A DNA stretch of 64,000 bases from CAYVQF01 sp964454015 (GCA_964454015.1 CAYVQF010000006.1:1-64000); one strand, 5' to 3'. Positions 1 to 8,670 are shown, counted from the first letter of the stretch. The notes: generated by a model not told the origin, from the letters alone. A program made the numbers and translations.

Positions 1-233
1 CCACAATAATTCACAACGAGCAAGCCCCATGCCGGCTTTGGTCGTGGATTGTGGGTGCCGGCGAGCCGTTGCCACCGACACGACACTTGTGGTACACACG
101 TGAACCTTGTGCCGTGGAAGGATCACCTCCGACCACACGCAGCATTTTCGCTTCGCGGCGCGCGTTCCCCTCTGACGGCGACGCCGTCTTGCGCCCGCAC
201 ATCTTGGTAATCTAACCGGTTAAGGGCTCTCTC

Positions 234-926
234 ATGGATGATCTGGCGACCAAAGGATGGCCTCTGAGTGCTCACCTCAATTGCTGCCCCGCTGAGGCGC
301 TCGTCGCGCTGACCATGCCTGGTGAAAGCGGTCACCCCGCGGTGCTGCGTTTGGGCCACCGCCGCCTCGAGGTGGTGCGCGCCATCCAAACGGACAAACA
401 GCGCACGCTGTGGTTGCGACCCCACCAGGCTTTCGCTGAAGTCGACGACGCGCCTTTCATCGCGCTCCACGACGCCCTGGATGACGATCCTGTGCTGCAC
501 GCCTTCGTCGATCGCCTTCTGGATGGCACGGCACGCCACGCCCGCCAGCTCGCCCTGCCCACTATCGACCTGGATCAGCTCAGCGGCGCAGGCCTGCATT
601 GCCTCCCAACGCTCAGCGTCTCCCGCACGGGGCAGGGCCCCACAGCCCAGGGAGATTTCCGCGTCTTCGACTTCACCCTCACCGCCACGGCGCCCGAAGT
701 GGAGGCGCTCTTCACGCTGATGCAAGCCCTCAACCGCTACCTCACCACGGGCGCTGGGCACTCCTCTCGCAGCTTCTACACGGCAGAGCGTGAAGCGAAC
801 CGGTGGACACTGGAGCCCGTCGAGCGCATGGTCGCCGAGGTCTTTGGCACGACGTCCGTTTGCCGCGCCACTTGCCACCTGAGCGTGCACTGCACCCAAG
901 GGCCCTCGACGGTGGCCCCCAACTGA
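234..926 (+). CDS. Conserved-looking hypothetical protein, 230 aa
   Basis: I do not recognise the family. The protein is soluble-looking, with no signal peptide or membrane segment, an acidic middle region and a Cys-containing C-terminus (Cys residues in the last 30). Codons in this frame end mostly in G or C, whereas the long antisense frame (123-899) lacks that bias, so the plus strand is preferred. The stop is followed after 10 bases by the next gene, whose ribosome-binding site overlaps this stop, so the two form a bicistronic unit. The start is the first ATG, and no strong Shine-Dalgarno sequence precedes it. Function unknown. Confidence 0.6.
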   Translation: MDDLATKGWPLSAHLNCCPAEALVALTMPGESGHPAVLRLGHRRLEVVRAIQTDKQRTLWLRPHQAFAEVDDAPFIALHDALDDDPVLHAFVDRLLDGTARHARQLALPTIDLDQLSGAGLHCLPTLSVSRTGQGPTAQGDFRVFDFTLTATAPEVEALFTLMQALNRYLTTGAGHSSRSFYTAEREANRWTLEPVERMVAEVFGTTSVCRATCHLSVHCTQGPSTVAPN

Positions 927-936
927 GGAAGTCGCC

Positions 937-1245
937 GTGCCTCAGCAACGCTACGACGCCGCCCACAACACCCTGTGGATAGATCGCCCCACAGCGCCCG
1001 ACATCTCGGCCACCACCATCCGCCAGTGGCGCGCCTGGCTCAAAAAGGGACACCTCGACGACGGGCGGCCGCTAGCGGCCATTCGCTGCCTCTTTGCCAC
1101 GTCCGCTGAAGCAGCGCCTCACTACCAACGCTTGGCTTACGCCCGCATTGGCACCTTCTACGGCCAACCACCGCGTCCCTACACCCCACCCGCGGGCCCG
1201 CTGATCATCGAGGATCGCGTCGACTTTGGCTTGGACGAGGACTAG
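937..1245 (+). CDS. Small hypothetical protein, 102 aa, GTG start
   Basis: An unrecognised 102-residue soluble protein. It begins at GTG, with GAGGAA (925-930) spaced six bases upstream and overlapping the TGA of the preceding gene, which argues for translational coupling. The C-terminus is acidic (DFGLDED) and the middle is rich in Arg, Ala and Tyr. No motif suggests a function. It converges with rpmB, and a hairpin at 1290-1308 lies between the two genes. Confidence 0.6.
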   Translation: MPQQRYDAAHNTLWIDRPTAPDISATTIRQWRAWLKKGHLDDGRPLAAIRCLFATSAEAAPHYQRLAYARIGTFYGQPPRPYTPPAGPLIIEDRVDFGLDED

Positions 1246-1278
1246 CTCAACCCAGCACGCCCAGCCCACGGCCATGAC

Positions 1279-1308
1279 AAAATGAAGTCGGGCGACCCGA
1301 GGCCGCCC
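1279..1308 (-). terminator. Intrinsic terminator downstream of rpmB
   Basis: An 8-bp stem with one G-U pair (GGGCGACC at 1290-1297, GGCCGCCC at 1301-1308) has a 3-nt loop and is followed on the minus strand by a short T run (complement of 1279-1282). It sits 37 bases past the rpmB stop and just after the convergent gene, so it could act in both directions. Confidence 0.55.
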
Positions 1309-1344
1309 TCTCAGTGAGCCATAGGCACCCGCCGCAGGCCACGA

Positions 1345-1587
1345 CTAGCAGGTGATATCCTTGAGGGTCACCCCAGTCTCTTCCAGGTACTGCACCAAGC
1401 CAATCTTGGTCACGGTACGCAGCGCGCGCGCCGATAGCCGCACTCGCACGAAGCGACCCAGCTCAGGCACGAAGATGCGCTTGCGCTGCAGATTGGGCAA
1501 CTGGCGCTTCTTCGTCTTGTTGTGAGCGTGGGAGATGTTGAATCCAACCAGCGGTCCTTTGCCTGTCAGTTTACACTTGCGCGCCAT
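1345..1587 (-). CDS. rpmB: Large ribosomal subunit protein bL28
   Basis: An 80-residue basic protein starting MARKCKLTGKGPLVGFNISH. It has the usual bL28 features: Cys5, the GN/GF-N-SHAHNKTKRR region and the NLQRKRIFVPELGRFVRVRLSARA core. It binds 23S rRNA near the exit site and is part of the 50S subunit. The start ATG is preceded on the minus strand by AGGAGTGAG at a good distance. The reading frame stays open far upstream, which produces a spurious 428-aa ORF; the ribosome-binding site and family length fix the start. An intrinsic terminator follows. Usual length for the family is about 75-80 aa. Confidence 0.97.
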   Translation of the reverse strand: MARKCKLTGKGPLVGFNISHAHNKTKKRQLPNLQRKRIFVPELGRFVRVRLSARALRTVTKIGLVQYLEETGVTLKDITC

Positions 1588-1738
1588 GATCTCACTCCTG
1601 ATCGTATCTCGGAAGTCTCGGTCTCCCGGGCACCTTCTGCGGCGGCGCAAGTTACGCGTCCCGCCGCGCAATGTCAAGTCAAAGTTGGCGTCAAGCTTGG
1701 CTTTGAGAAGCCAAGCTGCCGCCCCCAGGCCTTGTAAC

Positions 1739-2635
1739 TCACTCTTCCTTTTTCGTCGAGCGCCGCACACAAATAAAGGGGTTGACCCGCTCGCGCGCCT
1801 CGTCGCGGTGCTGCATGACGACCTGGTCGTCGAAACAGCGTTTGCACAGCAACGTGTGGTCGGCTTTGGGCTGAAAAGGCACGAAATCCTGACGCCCACA
1901 GCGCACACAAGAGAAGGGATAGTCACACTTGGCCACCCGGTGCCGCTTCGCCCAGTCCTCACCAAAGGTATTCTCGGCACACTGGCGACACAAAATGGGG
2001 CCGCTGGTGCGCGGGATGAACGGCAAGGTGTCCTCGGCACCACAACGATCGCAGCGCACCTCCAGCCGCACCTTGGTCCCGTGCACCGAGCTCGGGTGCT
2101 TGTCAGCGAAGCGCTCCCGCGCCTGCTGCCGCGCCTCTTTCTCTTCCTGGTGACACTTGCGACACAAGACCCGCGAGCCCGGATCGGGTTTGAAGGGGAC
2201 GCGATCGACCTCGCCACAGCCACCACAGATGATGCTGTGCAAGATGCGCCCACCGACCCGCTCGACATTGGGGTTCTCCATGCAGGCGCGGCACAAGACG
2301 ACGCTGCCCGGGAAGGGCTCGAAAGGCACCGTATCGGCGGCGCCGCAATGGGTACACTTGACCTGAAAAATCTCCCGCGCGTCCGGTGCGGGGCCGCGAC
2401 GCCCCCCCCCGCCCCCTGGGCTGCGGTTGCGCTCGCGCGACATACACTCGCGGCACAACAGCTCCCGCCCGGGCGCCGGCTTGAAAGGCACCTTGTCTTC
2501 AGCACCGCAGCGGTCACAGCGAAAGTCGTAAAGACGTCTGTCACCACCGGCGCGCTGGTCACCACCACGATCGCTGCGATCGCGCCGGCCATCCCCACGC
2601 CGCCGCCGATCGGGACCGTTTGACTCTCCACCCAT
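1739..2635 (-). CDS. Protein with five tandem CxxC-x17-CxxC zinc ribbons
   Basis: About 298 aa. Five copies of a zinc-ribbon unit are visible, each of the form CxxCG-x-x-D-x-(V/L)PF-x-P then (L/V/I)LC-x-x-C, with 17 residues between the two CxxC pairs. This matches the known CxxC-x17-CxxC domain, which usually occurs once or twice in small proteins. The N-terminus is Arg/Gly/Asp-rich (RRRGDGRRDRSDRGG), the linker between units one and two is Gly-rich, and both resemble disordered nucleic-acid-binding tails. An RNA or DNA binding role is inference. I chose ATG 2635, preceded by GAGTGAG, over GTG at 2647. The gene lies upstream of rpmB on the same strand, 151 bases apart. Confidence 0.8.
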   Translation of the reverse strand: MGGESNGPDRRRRGDGRRDRSDRGGDQRAGGDRRLYDFRCDRCGAEDKVPFKPAPGRELLCRECMSRERNRSPGGGGGRRGPAPDAREIFQVKCTHCGAADTVPFEPFPGSVVLCRACMENPNVERVGGRILHSIICGGCGEVDRVPFKPDPGSRVLCRKCHQEEKEARQQARERFADKHPSSVHGTKVRLEVRCDRCGAEDTLPFIPRTSGPILCRQCAENTFGEDWAKRHRVAKCDYPFSCVRCGRQDFVPFQPKADHTLLCKRCFDDQVVMQHRDEARERVNPFICVRRSTKKEE

Positions 2636-2651
2636 CGTTTTTCTCACTCAC

Positions 2652-3182
2652 TCAAAAATAGTAGCGGAAGCCCAATGCCGCATCCAAATCGAGGTCGATG
2701 CGCGGGATGACGAAGAGCTGCAAACTCAGCTCGATGAACGCCTCCCCGCCGAACTTCGTGAACCAAAAGGCCAGACCAAAGGGCATGCGCGCCGCCAAGT
2801 AGACATTGGTGTCTTCATCGTAACAGCGAAACTTCGTACAATAGCGATCCCGGTCGGCCAGAATCAGAGTCCCCCCCGGCCCCAGGTACAGAGGCATGGA
2901 GAAGTAGGTCGTGTTCACGCCTACGTCGAAGTGAAAGAGATAGTCCACATAGAAACCGATATTCTCGTGGTGATAACGGCCCAAACCGTCGAGGCCGATG
3001 TGGAAATCCAAAGCCTCGGTGTTGGTGAAGAAATACTTACCCGTCACGCCCGTAGGCTCGTAGAGGATCACACCAAGGCCAAAGGGACCGTTGGCTTTGG
3101 GATGTGCATGGGCCAAGTGAGAGAGACCAAGGCAACAGAACAACGAGAGAAGCACTACACCCAGGCGCATGGACCAACGCAT
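2652..3182 (-). CDS. Small outer-membrane beta-barrel-like protein
   Basis: A 176-aa secreted protein. The N-terminus (MRWSMRLGVVLLSLFCCLG) is a signal peptide with a probable cleavage after AHA. The mature part alternates polar and hydrophobic residues and ends in Phe (GFRYYF), typical of barrels inserted by the Bam machinery. Two Cys in RDRYCTKFRCYDED could form a disulfide. The start at 3182 is set by GGAGAAGAGAT upstream, not by the longer ORF from 3227. It ends 16 bases before the zinc-ribbon gene start, so co-transcription is likely. The specific role is unknown. Confidence 0.75.
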   Translation of the reverse strand: MRWSMRLGVVLLSLFCCLGLSHLAHAHPKANGPFGLGVILYEPTGVTGKYFFTNTEALDFHIGLDGLGRYHHENIGFYVDYLFHFDVGVNTTYFSMPLYLGPGGTLILADRDRYCTKFRCYDEDTNVYLAARMPFGLAFWFTKFGGEAFIELSLQLFVIPRIDLDLDAALGFRYYF

Positions 3183-3257
3183 CTTTATCTCTTCTCCACT
3201 TGTCAGAACGGACCGCGGCAGCGCCACGACGGGGCGCAGCGCAGTACGCTGAAGGTA

Positions 3258-4457
3258 TCAATTCCCCGAGGATTCAACAACCCGTTTTTCGCCCATCGGG
3301 CCCGCACACACCACCGCCAGCGACGCCTCGTAGCGCGGCAAGAGGCGCTCCATGGCGTAAGGTGCGACCACGTCCTCGTGGCGAGCGCGCAAGCGATCTC
3401 CCGCGACATAGGCGCGACAAAGGGCCGTCAGGCGCGTCACCAAATCTGCCGCGTCGCCATAACGATGGGCTGGCGGATAGAGCTCGCGGTAGGCCAAGCG
3501 ATCCGGCACCAGGGCGTAAGCACCAGCGGCGCAGGCCTCCATGACGGCCACCCCGAAGAACTCGTGCTTCGCCGTCGAGACCACCACATCGGCGCGTTGC
3601 AACAGGGCGACGTAGGGGTCGCGCCCCGCGATCTCACCCCAATGCACCAAGCGCGACGCGAAGCGCGCCTCGGCCCGGGCAAAGACAGGCGGAGCCGCGG
3701 CATAACGTCCGCCACACACGGCCAACCTGAAAGGTAAACCAGCGGCATCGAGGGCCTCCATGGCGGCAAAAAAGGCTTCGGGACCTTTGTCGTGCTCCCA
3801 GCGGTGGTTCCATAAAATGAGCGGCCCCTGCTCGCCGACTGGCGCGCCATCGCCGCCATAAGCGGGCACCATGAAGAGCGGTGGCAGCACGGCGCTGCGC
3901 GCCTCCACTGCCGCCACAAGCCCCGAGAGTCGCGGCGAGGGCATGCGCCGCAGCAGGCCTCTCGCCGCCGCGAGGAAGGTGTCCCGGTTGTAGTGGCTGT
4001 TGAAGACCACCGCCTGTGCCGCCAGCGCCGAGAGCAACTGGCTGTAGCCGTAGTGGAAATCCGGCGCGCCCCCATCGGCGCTGGGGTAAGCAAACTGGTT
4101 CTCGTGGAAGTAGAGCAACGCCGGGACCTCGGCCAGCGCCGGCAACAAGCCCCGCACCTCGGCCAGGTTGACGTAGGAGGAAGCCACCACCAGATCCACC
4201 GGGCGCGCCGCGATGGTGGCCGCGTGCTCGCGCTGTAGCCACGCGGGAAAGGCTCGCACATGCCACTTCCAGTGCCGCCCCGGCAGGGTCAAGGCCGTCC
4301 AATCGGCCTGCACCCCGGCCATGAGCAGACGACCGAAAACGGCGTGCGAGCCCCCATCGTAGGGCTCGAGGTAGAGCACCCTTCTGCCGGCCAGCGCTCC
4401 CGCGCCGGCTCTCAGCCGCTGCTGGGGCCGATCCCCGTCGTCCCTATCCTGGCTCAT
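3258..4457 (-). CDS. GT-B glycosyltransferase, GTDC1/QTMAN-like (DUF3524)
   Basis: 399 aa. After a disordered stretch of about 25 residues, the sequence RVLYLEPYDGGSHAVF opens a DUF3524 domain. It continues through ENQFAYP and NHRWEHDKGPEAFF, which closely resemble vertebrate GTDC1, shown to be the tRNA-queuosine mannosyltransferase QTMAN. The C-terminal half is a GT4-type nucleotide-sugar domain (HEFFGVAVMEACAAGAYALVPDR, with the paired Glu of the family). The likely reaction is transfer of a hexose from a GDP- or UDP-sugar, and queuosine in tRNA-Asp is the best candidate acceptor by homology. It follows the DprE1/DprE2-like pair on the same strand after a 109-bp gap, so a lipid-linked or glycan substrate is the alternative. 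Confidence 0.75.
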   Translation of the reverse strand: MSQDRDDGDRPQQRLRAGAGALAGRRVLYLEPYDGGSHAVFGRLLMAGVQADWTALTLPGRHWKWHVRAFPAWLQREHAATIAARPVDLVVASSYVNLAEVRGLLPALAEVPALLYFHENQFAYPSADGGAPDFHYGYSQLLSALAAQAVVFNSHYNRDTFLAAARGLLRRMPSPRLSGLVAAVEARSAVLPPLFMVPAYGGDGAPVGEQGPLILWNHRWEHDKGPEAFFAAMEALDAAGLPFRLAVCGGRYAAAPPVFARAEARFASRLVHWGEIAGRDPYVALLQRADVVVSTAKHEFFGVAVMEACAAGAYALVPDRLAYRELYPPAHRYGDAADLVTRLTALCRAYVAGDRLRARHEDVVAPYAMERLLPRYEASLAVVCAGPMGEKRVVESSGN

Positions 4458-4566
4458 GGCTGGACTCGTTCACGACAGCCGCGTCGCTTGGTGACCACCT
4501 CGCGGGCCGCCCCTGGCAGCGGCGCACGCCCCTGCGCCCGTGGCACCCAAAGAAAAGGGGGCCGCC

Positions 4567-5301
4567 TCAGAGGTGAAGGCGTTTGAAGAGGCCCTCGGGG
4601 ATGGCTTTGATGGCCTGCATGATGGCGCCCCAGAACAGGGGATAGTAGAGGCTATCCACCCGCCGCTGCTGGGCGCAAAACAGGGCCCGGGCCACCGCTT
4701 CGGGCGACGCCACGGGGATGGCCGTGCGCATCCCATAGGTCATGCGGGTGTCGACGAAGCCGAGCTTGACCGTCATGACGTGCACGCCATGGTGGTGCAG
4801 GCGATTGCGCAGCCCTTGCAGGTAGAGGGTGAAAGCGCCTTTGGCGCTGCCATAGAAGTAGTTGCTGCTGCGGCCGCGCTCGCCGGCCACCGAGGAGATC
4901 CCCACGATGGAGCCGCGGCCCCGTCCCACCATGGTCTCGGCCAGGCGTTCGCACAGGGAGACGGCGCCGGTGAAGTTGGTGTCGAGGATGCGCTTGGCCG
5001 CATTGAAGTCGCCTTCGGCCACCTCTTGCTCGCCCATGTCGCCAAAGGCCAAGACGGCGACGTCAATCCCTTCGAGGGCCGCCTCCGCCTCGGCGATCAG
5101 CCCGGCGTGGCCGGAGAAGCCCGTGGCGTCCATGGCGGCGGCAAAGGCCGGCACGGCGTGGCGCAAACGCACGTCGGCGGCGATGCGTTCGGCCTCTTCG
5201 ACGTCGCGGGCCGCCAAAAATACGGCGTGACCGGCCTGGGCATAACGGGCGGCCATCGCCCGAGCGATGGGTGAACTCGCACCAAGGATGAGGACCGACA
5301 T
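4567..5301 (-). CDS. SDR reductase, DprE2-like
   Basis: A 244-aa short-chain dehydrogenase with the N-terminal nucleotide motif GASSPIARAMA, the catalytic Ser in GISSVAG (about 136) and a Tyr150-x3-Lys154 pair in FYGSAKG. Family knowledge: DprE2 reduces decaprenylphosphoryl-2-keto-erythro-pentose to decaprenylphosphoryl-arabinose with NADH. Assignment to this branch rests on the motif surroundings and on a DprE1-like oxidase gene ending 3 bases upstream, the same order as the actinobacterial epimerase pair. Whether the substrate here is ribose-linked is not known. No UbiA-type phosphoribosyl transferase gene lies in the window. Confidence 0.75.
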   Translation of the reverse strand: MSVLILGASSPIARAMAARYAQAGHAVFLAARDVEEAERIAADVRLRHAVPAFAAAMDATGFSGHAGLIAEAEAALEGIDVAVLAFGDMGEQEVAEGDFNAAKRILDTNFTGAVSLCERLAETMVGRGRGSIVGISSVAGERGRSSNYFYGSAKGAFTLYLQGLRNRLHHHGVHVMTVKLGFVDTRMTYGMRTAIPVASPEAVARALFCAQQRRVDSLYYPLFWGAIMQAIKAIPEGLFKRLHL

Positions 5302-5304
5302 AGA

Positions 5305-6675
5305 TCAGGCTCCTGTCAAACCAAAACGTTTTCCCAAGTCCGAGTGGAAGACCCCCTGCGGATCCCACTGGTCGCGGACGGCCTTCCACTTCTCCCACTC
5401 CGGGTACATCTGGCGCATCTTCTCTTTGCCCAGCCGCGCATCTTTGCCGAGGTAGATGCGGCCGCCCGCGGCCAAGACCACCTCATCGAGACGATTGAGC
5501 AGGTCGTAGAGGGGCGCCCCGTGGTTGGGGAAGTCCATGGCCAGGGTCACCCCGGAGCGCGGGAAGGACAGCCCCCCGTGATCCCGCGCACCAAACTCCT
5601 TGATCACCGCCAAAAACGACGCCATGCCCGAGCGCGAGATGTCGCTCAGGATCTCCCGCAGGGCCGCATGGGTCGGATCAGGCGGCAACACCATCTGATA
5701 CTGGAGGAAACCGCGCGGGCCATAGGCGTAGTTCCAGTTCTGCACCGCGTCGAGGGGGAAGAAGAAGGGGCCTGGCTCGGTAATGACCTGCTTCGCACCC
5801 CGTGGGTGTTTGCGGAAATAGGTCTCGTTGAAGGCCCGCATGAAGAGCGGATTGAGGAGGTGATTGGTGTGAAAGAGGCGACCGTCGACCAGGCGACCGG
5901 CGCTCTCCATGAGCCCCTGGAGTGGATTGCGCGGCGCCTCGACCCCAGCCGGCGCATGGCGACCCCGCATGAAGATCCCGCGCCCCATGGCTTGGCCCTG
6001 CTGAATGCAATCGATCCAAGACACCGTATGGGTGAAGGCGCCTGACTCGGCGCTCACGGCAAAGAACTCGTCCAGCGACTCCACCCGGATCGACTCCATC
6101 TCGATATAGGGGCTCGCCACGGGCATCAGGCGCACCTCCAGGCTCAAAATGAGCCCCGTCAGCCCCATCCCACCCACGGTGGCCCAGAAGAGCTCCGGCT
6201 GGTTCTCAGCGTCACAAAAAACCACCTCACCCGTCCCGGTGAGCAGCTCCACCCGCCGCACGTGGTCACCCCAACAGCCATCCACATGGTGGTTCTTGCC
6301 ATGGATATTACACCCCAAGGCACCTGCCACGGTCACGAACTGGGTCCCTGGCACCACGGGCGGAAAAAAGCCGCGCGGCAGAAAGACCCGGACGATGTCC
6401 GCCAAGGTCACCCCCGCCTCACAGCGCAGCCAACCCGTCTCGGGGTCGAAGGCTAGCATCCGGTCCATGCGCTCGGTCATGATCACCCGGCCCTTGCTCG
6501 TAAGGGCCGCGTCACCGTAGCTGCGGCCAAGGCCATGGGCCAGAACCGACTCACCACAGCGGTCCGCCAAGGCGGCGAGCGCCTCCGAGCGTCGCTCAGG
6601 CCGCGCACATTTCGTTGAAACCACTGGGAAACGCCCCCAACCGGAGACCTCTCGTGTTGCCCATTTCGTCGCCAT
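5305..6675 (-). CDS. FAD-dependent oxidase, DprE1-like
   Basis: About 456 aa. The FAD-binding PCMH domain is visible: GLGRSYGDAAL, then VPGTQFVTVAGALGCNIHGK followed by NHH. The substrate domain contains GPRGFLQYQMVLP, a DFP segment and YLGKDAR, whose Lys corresponds to the catalytic-site Lys of mycobacterial DprE1. The family oxidises the 2'-hydroxyl of decaprenylphosphoryl-ribose, and the adjacent reductase completes epimerisation. I chose ATG 6675, with AGGGGA four bases upstream, over 6702. By remembered alignment, the cysteine attacked by benzothiazinones in Mycobacterium tuberculosis (Cys387) is Ala379 here. Confidence 0.8.
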   Translation of the reverse strand: MATKWATREVSGWGRFPVVSTKCARPERRSEALAALADRCGESVLAHGLGRSYGDAALTSKGRVIMTERMDRMLAFDPETGWLRCEAGVTLADIVRVFLPRGFFPPVVPGTQFVTVAGALGCNIHGKNHHVDGCWGDHVRRVELLTGTGEVVFCDAENQPELFWATVGGMGLTGLILSLEVRLMPVASPYIEMESIRVESLDEFFAVSAESGAFTHTVSWIDCIQQGQAMGRGIFMRGRHAPAGVEAPRNPLQGLMESAGRLVDGRLFHTNHLLNPLFMRAFNETYFRKHPRGAKQVITEPGPFFFPLDAVQNWNYAYGPRGFLQYQMVLPPDPTHAALREILSDISRSGMASFLAVIKEFGARDHGGLSFPRSGVTLAMDFPNHGAPLYDLLNRLDEVVLAAGGRIYLGKDARLGKEKMRQMYPEWEKWKAVRDQWDPQGVFHSDLGKRFGLTGA

Positions 6676-6879
6676 TGCTTCCCCTGCTCCGCTCTGCATC
6701 ATCCGCTGTCGCGGCCGATCTTCTAGGCCGGCACCTTAGCCCTAAGTGTCGACCCCCGCAAGGGCGGCTCGGGGCGCTCCTCTCGACAGGGTGACAGGGA
6801 GGCGCTCCCGTGCCAGACCTAGATCCAGATGCGCGCCAGCCTCTCCTTACGACTGGCGCCCCTGCGCGAGAGGCACCCC

Positions 6880-8670
6880 ATGGCCCACGCTCCTGAGCGA
6901 CGCCGCACATCCTGGCCCCCGTTGTCGACAACCCTGCTCCTGGCGATTGCCCTGCTCCTCTTGGCCTGCCAGCGCGAAGGCGGCGCCCTCCCAGACGGAC
7001 AAAGCGGGACCTTCCCAGAACCCCCTGAGGGCAGCCTGACCCTGGTCTCCCTCGGTGATTTTCACGGCGCCCTCTATGAATCCAACCTCCACGACGACCC
7101 GCGGCGCGCCCACGGCGGGCTGCCGTGGCTCGCGAGCGCCGTCGCCACCCTGCGCCAGCAGCACCCGCGCTTGCTCCTCCTCGACGCGGGCGATCTCTTC
7201 CAAGGCGCCATCCCGGTCAACGCCAGCCTCGGCATGGGCGCCGTCCAGGCCATGAACCTCATCGGCCTCGACGCCACCGTCGTCGGCAACCACGACTTCG
7301 ATTACGGCGGGCTGCCCGGCGTCCACCCCCTGCGCGGTGCCCTGAAAGCGGCCATGCGAGCCTCGAAGTTCCCTTGGCTGGCCGCGAATATCCGCATCCT
7401 CGACGCCAACAATGAAGCCAGCCCATGGCGGCCTCCTGGCATCCGCCCCTGGACCGTGGTGGAGCGAGACGGCGTCAAGGTCGCCCTCATCGGGCTCAGC
7501 ACCACCCACACCCCCAACACCACCCTCCCCAAACACGTCGCCGACTTGCGCTTCGACGACCCCGTCGCCACCACCCTCGCCCTCCTCGACGAGGTCGAAA
7601 AGGCAGCCCCCCACCTCACGGTCATCCTCGGCCACCTCAGCGGCGAGTGCGTCCGCTCGGGTGACGGCACACCCTGCACCTTCGACGGCGAGGTCGGCGA
7701 CCTCCTCGCCGCCCTGCCACCGGGCAAGGTCGACGTCATCATCGCCGGCCACAGCCACGCGCTCCACCTCAACCAACACGACGGCGTCTGGGTGATGCAA
7801 GGGGGAGCCAAGGGCTCCCACCTGGCCATCCTGGAAGTGCCCATCAGCGCGGGCGTCGCGAAACTCGACGCCGCCCAAGGCCGGCTCTGGCACCTCGTCC
7901 ATGATCGCGTCGAACCCGGCTGCAGTGGCGCGCCCTTCCCCATGGACGCCCTCGATGTCGGCGGCACCCTGCTGCGCCCCAGCGCCGATGCCCTCCAGCT
8001 CGTCGCGGCGCTGGAGACCGCCGCCGGCGCTGGCCGCTGTGAGGTGGTCGCCTGCGCCGATGAGCCCCTCAGGCGCGCGGCCCGCGCCGAGTCCGCCCTG
8101 GGCAACCTCGCCGCTGACGCCGCCCGTGCCCTCTACCCCGGCGCCGACATCGGCTTGCAGAACGCCGGCGGCTTGCGCACCGATCTCGGCGCCGGCGAGA
8201 TCCGCCGCGAAGACGTCCAAGGCCTCATGCCCTTCGACAACGAAATCTACCTGGTCACCCTCGATGGCGCCCAGCTCTTGCGGGTCTTGCAGGTCGGCAC
8301 CGCCGGCGCCCACGGCCTCATCCAGGTCTCGGGCCTGCGCTATGGCTACCATGACGGCTGCCAAAACCCCGTCGACCTCAACGGCGACGGTCACGTCGCC
8401 CCGTGGGAACACGACTGCCTCTGCTGGGTCGAGGTCGCCGGTCGCCCCCTCGATCCCTCGGCGACCTATCGCGTCGCCGTCAATAACTATCTCGTCGATG
8501 GCGGCGATCGCATGGATGCCCTCTTCGCCAACGCCCCCATCAGCGAGCGCGGCGTCTTGGTGCGCGACGCCATCGTGCGCCACCTCCAACAGGGGGAGCA
8601 AGGCTGTCTGTCCACGGCGACCCTGGTCGACCAAGAGGCGCCGCGCATCGTCGCCGCCACCTGTCACTGA
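6880..8670 (+). CDS. 5'-nucleotidase / UshA-family lipoprotein
   Basis: 596 aa. A lipoprotein signal (hydrophobic stretch then LLLLAC) is followed by the metallophosphatase domain: GDFHG, DAGDLFQG, VVGNHDFDYGG, GHLSGE and GHSHALHL supply the two-metal ligands. The C-terminal 5'-nucleotidase domain carries NAGGLRTDL and PFDNEIYLVTLDG. The enzyme would hydrolyse extracellular or periplasmic nucleotides or sugar nucleotides while anchored by lipid. The start is ATG 6880 with GAGAGG six bases upstream; an in-frame ATG at 6829 lies before a poor leader. Its last 7 bases overlap the convergent gene. A Cys- and Asp-rich insertion near residue 500 (GCQNPVDLNGDGHVAPWEHD) looks like an EF-hand-type calcium loop. 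Confidence 0.88.
   Translation: MAHAPERRRTSWPPLSTTLLLAIALLLLACQREGGALPDGQSGTFPEPPEGSLTLVSLGDFHGALYESNLHDDPRRAHGGLPWLASAVATLRQQHPRLLLLDAGDLFQGAIPVNASLGMGAVQAMNLIGLDATVVGNHDFDYGGLPGVHPLRGALKAAMRASKFPWLAANIRILDANNEASPWRPPGIRPWTVVERDGVKVALIGLSTTHTPNTTLPKHVADLRFDDPVATTLALLDEVEKAAPHLTVILGHLSGECVRSGDGTPCTFDGEVGDLLAALPPGKVDVIIAGHSHALHLNQHDGVWVMQGGAKGSHLAILEVPISAGVAKLDAAQGRLWHLVHDRVEPGCSGAPFPMDALDVGGTLLRPSADALQLVAALETAAGAGRCEVVACADEPLRRAARAESALGNLAADAARALYPGADIGLQNAGGLRTDLGAGEIRREDVQGLMPFDNEIYLVTLDGAQLLRVLQVGTAGAHGLIQVSGLRYGYHDGCQNPVDLNGDGHVAPWEHDCLCWVEVAGRPLDPSATYRVAVNNYLVDGGDRMDALFANAPISERGVLVRDAIVRHLQQGEQGCLSTATLVDQEAPRIVAATCH

Noticed and set aside
100..131. GGATCACCTCC at 120-130 resembles the 3' end of 16S rRNA, preceded by GTGAACCT
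   Set aside because: The match is 11 bases and the upstream bases do not follow the 16S 3' domain. On the minus strand it would be a perfect ribosome-binding site, but no start codon lies at the right distance.
123..899. 258-aa ORF on the minus strand
   Set aside because: It is antisense to the 230-aa plus-strand gene, lacks G/C bias at third positions in its own frame, and has no ribosome-binding site.
6847..8667. 606-aa minus-strand ORF antisense to the nucleotidase
   Set aside because: Composition is Gly/Ala/Val/Glu-rich without motifs, a shadow of the strong G/C third-position bias of the plus-strand gene.
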